A stretch of DNA of 64,000 nucleotides, taken from contig CAVNZM010000014.1 in NCBI GenBank assembly GCA_963693365.1, positions 6,882,001 through 6,946,000 of the forward strand, written 5' to 3'. Positions 53,819 through 64,000 of the stretch are shown here, piece by piece. The notes under the pieces were generated by a model that was given only the letters and a program-made list of their open reading frames with translations, was not told where the DNA came from and ran no database searches. Both the position numbers and the translations under genes were made by a program. How positions within the stretch are numbered: position 1 is the first letter of the stretch; every line of letters begins with the position of its first letter. This stretch comes from Amoebidium appalachense. Lineage: Eukaryota > Ichthyosporea.

Positions 53819-54298
53819 TGTAAACAACTGTACACATGAACTGTACATGTTTACTAAAGAATGTGATCTACTAGCACACAATTCGTTCTTTGTCATGAAT
53901 ATCACATAAATATTATGTCCACACCAATAGGAATCAATCTTACCTAAGAAATGAACCATGTATGATTCTACCGCTGCATACCACATAAACGAAGTGAACC
54001 AATAAGATGTTTGCATAAATAGGACGAAGGTCTGACTGGCTTGGACCGCACCAGAATCACGAATGGCATGTTGCCACCCGCGCTGGCCGCGGATGAAGCA
54101 ATCCTGGGCCTTGATCCGAAACCTGGGGGCTATATAACAAAGCCGTCCCAGTACGGGGATCACATCAGTGAAGTCTGAGACAGACTGAGTCGGCCCATAG
54201 TAAAAGCAACTTGGCCGCGTGTGCCTTTCTACCCGTTCTCTGTCTTTATTCTGATTCAGTTGTTCTCTGCCTTATCCCAACTAGTCCAACTGTTTACA
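53819..54298 (+). repeat. 5' LTR
   Basis: 480 bp with TG...CA ends and a short terminal inverted repeat (TGTAAAC / GTTTACA). A TATA-like tatataa at 54131-54137 lies about two-thirds along, which would place transcription start roughly 25-30 bases later. Confidence 0.92.
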
Positions 54299-54312
54299 TT
54301 GGCGACCGCGCA
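54299..54312 (+). promoter_or_regulatory. Candidate primer-binding site
   Basis: ttggcgaccgcgca follows the 5' LTR without a gap, where the primer tRNA 3' end pairs in LTR elements. The TGG start fits a tRNA ending in CCA; the tRNA was not identified. Confidence 0.6.
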
Positions 54313-54397
54313 GTTCAAGAATCTCGCATCCTTCGAATCTCACATCTTTCAATCAGTTCAAGAATCTCACATCTTTCAATCAGCTCAAGAATCTCCC
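54311..54397 (+). repeat. 27-bp tandem repeat in the LTR-element leader
   Basis: Three imperfect copies of agttcaagaatctcacatct-type sequence (starting near 54312, 54355 and 54382) sit between the primer-binding site and the first start codon. Confidence 0.8.
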
Positions 54398-55319
54398 ATG
54401 GCCGATCACAATCCTTATTACCCCGATGATAGGCACATCTTTCCTTGTCCGGCTTAGAATATATACACCGACAAGTTTGAAGTGGCCAGCCCACCTACAC
54501 GGAAAGAATTGAAAGCATGTAAAACTTCTTTTGCTACGACACATCAAAAATGTGAAGAAAAACGAATACACAACGAAACAACGAATACACGAACAAACGA
54601 ATAAAGAATTGCTAACGAAGCAATGAACCAACGAAAAACGAACCATCACGAATACGCAATGAAATAAAGAATTAACGACAAGCGAATGCATAGAGGAAAT
54701 ACGAATGAATGCAACACAAAACAAAACAAAGTAACGAAGTTATCAAACGACAAAAAACGAAAAACGAAAGCAAAATGAAATGGAAATACGAAAATGAAAG
54801 AACGAATGCACAACACTGCTTGGGTTGCAATGCACACAGCCCCCTCTATGTTACGAAGAAAAGAAAACCGTTGCCCTTGCGTGCATTGCGCTATTGCACA
54901 CTGTCATCGTGTCCATGCCACCGCATGCACCTCCACACTCGCAAGCCAGATGCACGGCCACTTTCAGCACGAATGCATTTAAAGAAGAAGATAGTCGCTG
55001 TTCCTATAGCATTGAGGACATAAGGTGCTGTGAAAGTAGTTTTGCATGCATGCTTCGAATTTCTTGCTGTTTTCGAATACAGCATGCCCCATAGTTTAGC
55101 GCACAGGATGCACAACATGCGCATGAATGTATGCTGGCATGCCTAAACACATTACGAACATATGCCTCATGTATGGCGGCCCTTCCTGGTGCCACGCCCT
55201 AACGAATTTGCACTCTTGGTGCACAAAAGGCATGTAATAAAGTCGATGCAGAACTTTTGTTCATGCATGTGAAAAACAAAGAAGGTGTTGGGTACGAATT
55301 TTAAGGTGAATGCCCGTCT

Positions 55320-55634
55320 GTGGCAATACTGTGTAACATACCAATTACACTGTCAAGCCTTGCACTAGCTGCCGGCACACCCCCACCAGAACAAAAGAAT
55401 GTGGTATGGGCACCGTTCCCTCACAACCCCAGCATACAGTGTCAGTATTTTGGCTGGAAGCCTTTCAGTTTCGAATTACGAATACCCTCCTTCACTACTG
55501 AAGAAAGTGACGTGGAAGACGAATACGAATACGAATGCAAGGTGTTGTTGACTAACACATCGGACCATCATGTGTACCTAGGCCCTGGTACGGAGGTGAC
55601 CATGTTATTCCCTTGCAATATGATGACACTGTAA
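55320..55634 (+). CDS. Hypothetical 104-residue frame inside the LTR element
   Basis: This is the longest interior open frame. It begins MAILCNIPITL and contains an acidic EESDVEDEYEYE stretch; no family is recognised. Shorter open frames occur on either side (for example 55983-56201). They may be pieces of a decayed gag-like or accessory gene, or chance. Confidence 0.3.
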   Translation: MAILCNIPITLSSLALAAGTPPPEQKNVVWAPFPHNPSIQCQYFGWKPFSFELRIPSFTTEESDVEDEYEYECKVLLTNTSDHHVYLGPGTEVTMLFPCNMMTL

Positions 55635-56864
55635 CAATTTAGCACGTGCATACCCCACCAATGGGCACATGCGGGAGACAACCCCACAAGCTGCCTTATT
55701 GGGCACCTCTGCTAAAACGAATATTCTTCTCACGAAGGAACAGAAGAATGCCACGAACACGAACCACACACCCCCCAGGCAGCTACTTACGTCTGATGTA
55801 TGAAAGTAGTAGGTGTGTGAATGGGGTAACTACATGAACACCAACACGAAAGAAAGCACAGCACAAAGCAGTTCCACGAATACGAATGGTTTTGGTATTC
55901 CACATAACGAACAGAACCTACAGTAGGGCCACCTACAAATGAAGCAGAGGATGGGGCACCATCCAGACCTGCACTGGAGGATATGAAGATACGAAGCGCG
56001 CTCACGAAGTTGCTTACAAAAGAAAGGGCGACTGTGACGACTTTTCTTTTTAGGCCAAGCCTCCAGAAGAATGTATTATGCCTGGAATCCCCCTGCTCAA
56101 CGAAAATGGCTGGCAAATGGGATACGAAAACTGCTCACGAATGGAAGCATGTGTTTTCTGAAGAAGACTTGCTCTGCCTACCCTCTTCTTATGAATTATG
56201 AACCGGGTTTTTACTGGTTCTGACGGGCTGATATATTTCTTTATGTCGCCCAACGAAGAACACTTAGGGCATTTTTATTCATGTTTTTCCCAGCTCCGAT
56301 GATGCAGGGTTAAAGCTGAAAGGAAAGAAGTGCTATTTGTTCATGAAAGAAGTGGCTTTTCTGGCCATGGCGACTCGCCTTACAGTCTTAAGGTAGAACC
56401 GGGATAAGGAGCAGTGGCTAAGCCTTGAAGCTATCCACCACTACCTGAGCTACGAAGTGACCTAAGGCTTGAGTTATATTCATTATCGAATGCTTGGTAT
56501 GATCATTCATCCACACAACCAAATTACTCGCAATTGAAAACGAATCTGCGGGAGTATCCTAAAAAGGAAAAATTCCCAAAAAGGAAAATATTACTTCTAC
56601 AGAAAAAGCCAAGCACAGAGACGAAGCGAACAATTCGCACGAACACTCTGCAACAATCTTCGCCACGAAAATGAACGCACAGAAGAATGCTGCATGAATT
56701 TACGTTTTGGCAAACGAAGAAGTGCTCATAGACGTGCACAACTCTATTCAACCATCCTTGCTCTGTTCTGCCCAGCAGCTCGGCGCACAAGAATTTTCGC
56801 TGAAGGTTGTTTATCGCCTCTCAGCCTGGTGGTTTGCTTGTCTAACGACACCACCAGGCTCCCG

Positions 56865-56877
56865 ACAAGGGGGGGAG
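56865..56877 (+). promoter_or_regulatory. Polypurine tract
   Basis: acaagggggggag immediately precedes the 3' LTR, the expected site for plus-strand priming. Confidence 0.8.
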
Positions 56878-57357
56878 TGTAAACAACTGTACACATGAAC
56901 TGTACATGTTTACTAAAGAATGTGATCTACTAGCACACGATTCGTGCTTTGTCATGAATATCACATAAATATTATGTCCGCACCAATAGGACTCACTCTG
57001 ACCTAAGAATTGAACCATATATGGTTCTTCCGCTGCATACCACATAAACGAAGTGAACCAATAAGAGGTTTGCATAAATAGGACAAAGGTCTGACTGGCT
57101 CGGACCGCACCAGAATCACGAATGGCATGTTGCCACCCGCGCTGGCCGCGGATGAAGCAATCCTGGGCCTTGATCCGAAACCTGGGGGCTATATAACAAA
57201 GCCGTCCCAGTACGGGGATCACATCAGTGAAGTCTGAGACAGACTGAGTCGGCCCATAGTAAAAGCAACCTGGCCGCGTGTGCCTTTCTACCCGTTCTCT
57301 GTCTTTATTTTGATTCAGTTGTACTCTGCCTTATCCTAACTAGTCCAACTGTTTACA
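56878..57357 (+). repeat. 3' LTR
   Basis: 480-bp partner of the 5' LTR, with the same ends and a TATA-like tatataa at about 57190-57196. Confidence 0.92.
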
Positions 57358-57360
57358 AGT

Positions 57361-57662
<302 letters not shown>

Positions 57663-57730
57663 GAGTAGGAGGCGGGCGACGAAAAGGGCATGCCCGTGTT
57701 GCAAGCGGTGTGAAAAGCCGTGTCATATTA

Positions 57731-57772
57731 AGGGATACGGGATCGCGCGGCTCGAATACTTTCTGGCGCCGC
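57731..57772 (+). repeat. Left terminal inverted repeat
   Basis: Outer box 57731-57745 and inner box 57760-57772; see the matching right end at 61570-61622. Confidence 0.85.
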
Positions 57773-57949
57773 TCAGATCGATATCTATCTGGATTGAGTG
57801 GGCTTGATCTGCCTATTGGGCACCTAAGATCGTGTGGCCGAGCTATACCATGTACACACGGCATGCCACACACGTGTCCGGACAAAACTGCGCTGCACAT
57901 TTTTCATGAAGGCGGGTTGTTTTCTAAATATATATGATAGGCACTCACA

Positions 57950-58270
57950 ATGCCAACTTGCGCGGCTAACTACTGCAAAAATGACGAAGAAACAGTCTCT
58001 CCCAAAGATCCTACCAGGAAGATAAAGCTTTTTACTGTTCCATATGGATGCAAACCAAATGTATTGGCTAGGAGGCATGCTTGGTTAAATGCTATAGGCA
58101 GGCAGGAGCAAACAAAGTATGAGCGGAAACAGCTGTTTAGCAATCAGGTGCAGATGTCGATGGTAGGCACCCATTGGATGGTAGCTAAGGCTGTGGCTTT
58201 CTTGTGTAACATGCAAGAGCCACTATATAAGGATATGGTGGGGCCCAGGCACACCAAAAGCATGGTGTAG
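57950..58270 (+). CDS. THAP-type zinc-finger-like protein, truncated
   Basis: The 106-residue frame starts MPTCAANYCKND, the usual THAP opening with two cysteines, followed by KLFTVPYG and RHAWLNAIGR, which fit the F-x-x-P and W of the domain. The second metal pair (Cys-x2-His followed by Phe) is not found; the frame diverges after about residue 52. Either the rest lies in another exon or the domain is broken. THAP domains bind DNA and recognise transposon ends, so within this TIR element it could be the remains of a transposase. The stop is at 58268-58270, followed by T- and G-runs. Confidence 0.55.
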   Translation: MPTCAANYCKNDEETVSPKDPTRKIKLFTVPYGCKPNVLARRHAWLNAIGRQEQTKYERKQLFSNQVQMSMVGTHWMVAKAVAFLCNMQEPLYKDMVGPRHTKSMV

Positions 58271-58313
58271 AATTTTCGTTTTCGATTGCCTCTCCCTAAA
58301 GCCCCCTTCTCTG

Positions 58314-58390
<77 letters not shown>

Positions 58391-58596
58391 GGGGGCAAAA
58401 ATATGAATGAATGCTTGCATGTATGTATTCGGCCAGTAGGGCTCCACTTTTCCTGTATAGGAAAATAATAATAATAATTGAAATTATTATGTATTTGTGT
58501 GCCAAGTACAACCTTGAGTCGTTCTCCCCCCCCCCCCCCCTCCCCCCCCCCCCTCCCCCCCCCTTCACACACACACACAACCACGCACACACGGAA

Positions 58597-58695
<99 letters not shown>

Positions 58696-58949
58696 CGGAT
58701 TTGCACACACGCACGCATGCACGCCCCCCCCCCCCCCCACACACACGGGGGGGGGGGGGGGGGGGGGGGGGGGGCGAGGTAGGCACGTATGCAAACACCA
58801 AGGGGGGAGGAGGGACCGGGGGGAGGGGGGGGGGGGGGGGGGGTAGGAAACATATGCAGGCACCAGGGTCTGGTACATTGCTCTCAGATTTGACACACGG
58901 TCTTCATTCATTCATTATAGGTTCACTAGATCGGTCAGAAGATTACTAA

Positions 58950-58980
<31 letters not shown>

Positions 58981-59035
58981 ACACATTATGAAAGATAACG
59001 TAAACAAAAAAAAAAAAAAAAAAAAAAAAAGGAAG
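58314..59035. repeat. Homopolymer and (ACGC)n block inside the TIR element
   Basis: T-run (58317-58351) and poly-G (58352-58389), poly-C (58527-58562), a pure tetranucleotide (ACGC)n of about 25 units (58597-58696), poly-G (58747-58773 and 58826-58843), poly-C plus (CA)n (58951-58984) and an A-run (59008-59030). It separates the 3' ends of the two convergent genes. Confidence 0.95.
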
Positions 59036-59049
59036 GAAGGAAAACAGAA

Positions 59050-61424
59050 TCATTCAGTTGCATTTTCAGTGTTCGTGTTCTTCTTCTTCTTCTTCCTGTT
59101 TTTGTGGTTTTCTGCCCTGTATGATGGATACATTTGCATCATAAACTTTTCATTCCAGGTAAAACTATACTTGTGTCCAGTAGGGTCTATTTGCTGTACA
59201 AATGCACGGAGCCCTACAAGGTCAGGCTTGTATGATTGGGCCAATTCTTCTACACTTGGTCCTACTATCCGCCTCTTTTTCGTACCATCTACATATTGCA
59301 TCTCTATAACCTCTTCACCCTCATCATTACGTGCCCTTTTAGTTTTCACCACGTCTGCAGTTCTGTACTCTTGCACCAACACACGTGCAGGTTTCATTAA
59401 GAGCTCAGGTTTTGCTTCTCCCTTTGGTACTTTCCATTCACATTTTTTGGCCGTACATATGCCCTCAGTAAACTGCCATATCTCTTTCATGGCAATTAGT
59501 GACCAAACCAGACAACTACCATGCGAGCAACCAGCACTGGGACCAATAGTACACACACATTTTACCTCCACTATCTCTTTCACTTTGTTATCTTTCCCCA
59601 CAATGAATTTAACAACACAGAAAAAGAACCCCTTCCGAAACGAGCGTTGCACCATACCCCGCCACCAGAAATGGCAGTCACCCTCCTCACAGCCCTCCGG
59701 AAGATCATGTTTTGGATAGCAAAAGCCAAGTGTGGTTGCATCGTGTATGTATGCGCGGGCGTGTCCCCGCTTTATCGCTTGTGGGTTGTTCCGAGCCACA
59801 AGGACCGTCCCCCCTCCCACCTTCATCGTAACCTTTTTGTGCACGAAATAGTCTTCCAAAACCTGCCGGTCACAAACGGGTATTTCCTTCTGCTGATCAG
59901 CAGGATTGTAATCCCAAATTTCCCCCCCTGCCATATTGTTAATTTCCTGCATCAAAGATTTGTTTTTTGCTTTCAGTTCTTCCGCCCGCAAGCCATCTTC
60001 ATCGAGAATTTTCTCACCTGTGTGTCTATCAACCCGTCCGGTGACGTGTTTGTGCACCCCACCTTGACCATGTTGATCCAAACGTAAATTTTTTTCAAGG
60101 GCCCCTTCGATAAATCTGTAAGCACGCAAACGCCGTGGCGATACCGACTGGGAGCCGCGGGGAATGGGCGTCAAATAGTCCACCACCCAAGCTCGTGTAT
60201 TTGGGTGCCTGTACGTGATTGGCTGGTGCAAAAAAATAATGTTTGCCTTCACGCATGCCCCAACATAATCATCTGGTACTTCCCCCTGCACCCCTTCCTC
60301 CTCCACGTCCATCTCTCCATTCTCCTCCTCTTCCTCCCCCTCCTCCTCTACAGCCCCGTTTTCATACGTTCCATGTTCGTATTCAAGATCCCACCACTCA
60401 ACCTCTTCCTCCACTGCTTCACCTCCTTTCCGTCCGATTTCGACTCTTCCTGCCCGTTCGTCCCCACCCTGCTTGTTTTCTGTGCTTTTAACGGGCTTTT
60501 CCTTCCCTCTTTTCCCCTTTCTGACCCGTTGTATATGCTGGAGCAGATCTGTGAACACAACCCCCGCAGCTACCGGCCTTCCCTCGCGTCCCCAGGCCCG
60601 GCACGCCTCACTTACAGCTGCGTGCAAAGTGCCCATGTCGATTCCCCTGAGCTTTTTCACATAATCACAGCCATTCACAATAGCAAAATAACGCAGTATT
60701 TCTATATCCCATCCGTCGAAGTTGTACTTCGTGCTTCTGGTAAAAACATCGGCGGGGGTTACAATCACTCCGTACAGTTTGGGAATGCGCACCGCATTAG
60801 CGGTCCCAGGGATGACCGCCGCATCCGCAATGCGCAGTTTGTATACAACCCGCGGGATGTTATACAGAAGAAGGTCGGCATCCTCAGTGACAACAGTGTG
60901 TGCCAAACCGGTACGTGCCATATAGGCAAGCTGGGGGTCTGCTTCGTATGGAGCTACTGTGTAATCGACATTCTCATCTTTCAGTCTAGGTGGATGATTG
61001 CATGTAAAACTCTGTTATCTAACTCTGCAGCGCTTCTCCATTTGTTTTTAGTTACCTCCTCCTGTTTCTCTCTTTTTGTGGCTATTTCTTGGCGGGCTTT
61101 GACCACCTTTTCTGCACGGTCGTTATCAACTAGTTTTCCCTCTTTCAATCTGCGCCCATCAAACACATAGTGTGGCTGGACCCCTGCTAGCCTATACGTA
61201 TTAACTTTGGACATAAAGTGATTTGCAATAGCTGCATATGTGTCGTCTGTGACTTTTTTGTCATCTATTTGCTGTTTGGCTACTGTGTCAGCGAAAACTG
61301 AAAAGGACTTGTGGACCTGCACCATCCCGTCAAAAGCAACTACCCCACGTTGCAACTCTGCAGTAACATCTGTGGCTTTTTCGGCACTAATGCCGAGTGC
61401 TGGGAGCAAGCCCTGCACACCCAT
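59050..61424 (-). CDS. XPG/FEN1-family nuclease fused to a SWIM zinc finger (one frame break)
   Basis: The start chosen is the MGVQGLLPALG methionine (61422-61424), the canonical XPG opening. N-domain aspartates are in VVAFDGMVQVH and HYVFDGRRL. I-domain acidic residues are in VAPYEADPQLAY and VTEDADLLLY, and NGCDYVKKLRGI gives the last Asp plus the helix-hairpin-like turn. The full set expected for two-metal flap/5' nucleases is thus present. A charged linker (EEE/GE-rich, about 60300-60480) follows, then a C-terminal half with CVCTIGPSAGCSH, a CxCx7CxH SWIM finger (near 59520), and a Lys-rich end. The reading frame shifts once between about 60980 and 61030; a frameshift or a very short intron could explain it. 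SWIM fingers occur in MULE transposases and YqaJ-linked proteins; their fusion to XPG is not one I know. The neighbour is the THAP-like frame, in the same TIR element. Confidence 0.78.
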
Positions 61425-61569
61425 GGTAAAAGTGCATGTATTCAAAGTAGTTTCTTTTCATGAAAAAAATTCTTTCGGGTTGTGCGCCCTCTGCGTTAAC
61501 GTGCGAACACAAAACTCGTTGTACGGTGTGGGTGCGTAGCAACGCGTTACGTAATCAGGGGAAAAAAAT

Positions 61570-61622
61570 GCGGCGCCAGAAAGAAATCGGGGACCACTCA
61601 AAATCGCCGATCCCGTATCCCT
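61570..61622 (-). repeat. Right terminal inverted repeat
   Basis: Inner box 61570-61582 and outer box 61608-61622, complementary to the left end. It lies about 145 bases upstream of the nuclease start codon, so it may overlap that gene's promoter. Confidence 0.85.
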
Positions 61623-62885
61623 CCATCACTACCAACTTGGTTCCTGGTTCCAACTTGGTTTTAGATTCGAATTCGGCCGCGCATTCTTATCCCACTGATT
61701 GGCTGAATGCGCACCAGTTTTAAAAGGTGATTGGATGACTTGCTCAAACCTCTCTGCCTATCAGAACGCAGATCTGAATTCTCATTCTTCTGATTCGACA
61801 CAAAGGTATCGGTCGGTGTGAGGAGTGTAGAGAATTGAAAATGTCAACACGAAGGTTCCCATGACGCTGACAAGACACCGATAACTAAGATTTACATTTT
61901 ACCTGAATATGAATACCCTGTATATAACACGATTACCTATTCAAAAGTTCAAATATATCTGTATAAATTGTACAATTTTTTTTTAAATATATCTGTATAA
62001 ATTGTACAAAAATTGGAGGGCAAAATCATCTCTGCCTGTACAAACCGCACAGCAATTGGCATACTACACCAAATTCTATTTACATACCGTTGCGTTGGCA
62101 TGGGATTTTTTGCTTTGCTCTCGTTCGCCCACAAACGCCATCGAAACGCCAGACCCTCACGGCCCACCCCGGCTTCATAATCCCAGTTGTGTCTGTCTGT
62201 TATTCGACGTTTACTTGTGCTGTGTGTACCCTCATGTTTTATCTTTGTGCAAGGGCACCAAAATATAAATAGAGTTTAGTGGTATGTGAGAAGAAACGAA
62301 GGAGAAATTTGAGATAGTACTCTAGGTGCACTGCAGGAAAGTACACATGTACAGACAGCTTGGCCCAGCAAAATCCTCCCAAGGGGGTCAAGCAGGCTGT
62401 GTGGATTTTCCACGTGAATACCTACACACTGTGCCACCAAGCGGTACGGGTGGCTGAGGGTTAGAAAGAAACACACAAACAGCTAAGTTTGGTCACCCAG
62501 ACACCGTACTGACTGGCCTTTCGTTTCATTCGTAGGCTGCCCTGAGGTGGGATTTTCTTTCATTTAAAGCCAAGCTGACCTCGAGCTGAGTGGTATGGAG
62601 AAACGTAGCTAATAATCACCACTCGTGCTACAAAGAACATCTTCTCAAATTTCTGCAAGAAAACGACGGATATAGGCTCAGTACTGCTCTACAAGCAACA
62701 TGAGTGACACCGGTTCCATGGTAAACCTCGTTCTCTTTCCTTCCTGCAGGAGATTAAAAAATTTTTTGCTCTTCGCTTCTTTTTTTTGTGTTTACAAGAT
62801 TCATTTTTGAGTGATTTTGGGTCTTTATTAGAACACTTTTGAGAGGAGCGGGAGGATTTTTTGTGTGTGCGTGTGTGTGTATGCT

Positions 62886-62931
<46 letters not shown>

Positions 62932-63119
62932 ACGCGTGTGTGTGTGCGTGCGTGTGTGTGTGCGTGTGTGTCTGTGTGTCTGTGTGTGTATGTGTGTCGT
63001 ATGTGTATGTGTGCGGGGGGAGGGGGTGGGGGGAAAGGGGGTTGGATGTGTGTGAGTGGGTGTGTGTGTGCGCGCGCATGTGTGTGCACAAGCGCGTGTG
63101 TTTGTAAATTAGAGTGGGG

Positions 63120-63152
<33 letters not shown>

Positions 63153-64000
63153 GCAACTTGCACCCGCGCAAGTGAGTGAGAGACACACGAAAGGGAGCCG
63201 GAGGGGAGGTGGAGGGGGGAGATGCGGAGAGGGGGGCTTGAGGGGTGTATGTTTGTAGTAAAATGCATGCTAAACGGACCTTATAATTAGTAAATTTATA
63301 CCCGATTCGAAACGGTGCTTGCTTGGTACTCATTCTTGTTACTATAACAGACTCTAAGAGAGTTTGCGCTTGACGCTTTTTCAAAGGTGTTATCTAGCAC
63401 ATCTATTGATATTACTCGATACATGACTTTCCCATTGCACCTTTACTGTCTTTCACAGGTTTGTGTGGTTGATTTCACAGGCAGATATGAAATTCCTTTT
63501 GTTTAGTCATTTGGAGGATGATTAGAAGGTCTAAAACTCAGGGGTCATCGTATCCCCTAATTGGCTAGCTCTTGTTCACATAATACATACATATATATAT
63601 GCATCACACACTGTTATGTTCTAGTTGTCTTTTTCGTCTTCTTTTTTCTAAGTTGTTTCTGGTTAACCTTTTCGTATGAAATGTCATGTAGAAGATGGCA
63701 AAGGAATGTTTAATCGATGTTAAGAATACGACAGCATTCACATAGTTGACCCGGTTGCCCACCCATCCACATACACCGTGCACACACGCGCACATGCACA
63801 TATCTACGTGCCACACATACATCGTATATGCGCACGAGCATGATGCGTTGTGAGCAGATGCCCGATCACACACACACAAAGACCACACCCAAACCCTCAC
63901 ACAGTGTGCCGCATATGCACCCACAAACATCGGCAATCACATACACCCACCCACATCTAAGCACTAAACAAGCACTGGCACACAAACACGTGGTGGACAC
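61623..64000. other. Region with no recognised gene
   Basis: It contains a 25-base direct repeat (aaatatatctgtataaattg type, at about 61949 and 61985), TG and poly-G tracts (62890-62930, 63119-63149) and CA-rich sequence (63770-63990). Open frames are short or low complexity. Confidence 0.6.

Larger units (their letters stand above)
53819..57357 (+). mobile_element. Non-autonomous LTR retrotransposon (3.5 kb)
   Basis: Two 480-bp direct repeats (53819-54298 and 56878-57357) begin TGTAAAC and end GTTTACA. By eye they differ at about 17 positions, roughly 96% identity. A primer-binding-site candidate follows the first and a polypurine tract precedes the second, so the orientation is plus. The 2.58-kb interior has no protease, reverse transcriptase, integrase or RNase H motif. 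A gag-like start at 54399 (MADHNPYYPDD) stops after 19 codons. The element therefore looks like a large non-autonomous or decayed copy. No 5-bp target duplication is visible: the left flank is poly-G and the right flank is agtga. Confidence 0.9.
57728..61622. mobile_element. Terminal-inverted-repeat element carrying THAP-like and XPG-SWIM nuclease genes
   Basis: The two ends share a two-box inverted repeat. The outer 15 bp AGGGATACGGGATCG (57731-57745) matches the reverse complement of 61608-61622, and the inner 13 bp TTTCTGGCGCCGC (57760-57772) matches 61570-61582. Spacers between boxes are 14 and 25 bp. Inside are a plus-strand THAP-like frame and a minus-strand nuclease gene, facing each other. 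The left end abuts TTAA (57728-57731), the target of Kolobok/piggyBac-type transposons; the right flank reads tcca, so no duplication is confirmed. THAP domains occur in P and Kolobok transposases. No complete transposase catalytic domain is visible, so the element may be defective or use an unrecognised enzyme. Confidence 0.72.

Noticed and set aside
58478-58846. Frames over (ACGC)n coding for Ala-Arg-Thr-His repeats
   Set aside because: Tetranucleotide repeat artefact.

Overview
This window looks like nuclear DNA of a eukaryote, probably unicellular. Every confident gene is split by GT-AG introns, and the products are eukaryotic: a cellular RNA-dependent RNA polymerase (RdRP), two heptahelical-type RGS proteins, a mitochondrial-type ribosomal protein uL14 and an UPF0696/C11orf68-family protein. 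Mobile elements of three kinds are present. I cannot name the species; an opisthokont or other protist with a repeat-inflated genome is only a guess. Introns and spacers are packed with simple repeats ((CA/TG)n, (CT/GA)n, poly-G/poly-C), so most open frames in them are low-complexity artefacts. I recognised no rRNA, tRNA or CRISPR array.

Layout. 163-3661 (+): membrane protein with a divergent RGS domain. 5394-11700 (-): UPF0696/DUF1917 gene, five exons placed. 11701-12663: spacer between divergent start codons. 12664-35135 (+): about 24-exon RdRP gene with catalytic DLDGD and an RGG-like tail. 36892-41128 (-): three-exon uL14 gene whose long intron carries duplicated blocks. 41129-44812: AT-richer spacer. 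44813-48427 (+): five-exon 7TM-RGS protein, a paralogue of the first gene with a matching intron position inside the RGS domain. 49392-52359 (-): frameshifted retroelement remnant with an RNase H domain, a zinc-finger-like end and a poly-A end preceded by a stem-loop. 53819-57357: 3.5-kb LTR element with 480-bp LTRs and no recognisable pol. 57728-61622: terminal-inverted-repeat element holding a THAP-like frame (+) and an XPG/FEN1-type nuclease fused to a SWIM zinc finger (-). 61623-64000: no gene seen.

How the parts relate. The RdRP would make double-stranded RNA for small-RNA silencing, and the LTR, RNase H and TIR elements nearby are typical targets of such systems; that link is inference. 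The two 7TM-RGS proteins would act as membrane regulators of heterotrimeric G proteins. The least familiar items are the TIR element with its XPG-SWIM nuclease, and an RdRP intron built from repeated copies of its own 3' splice site.
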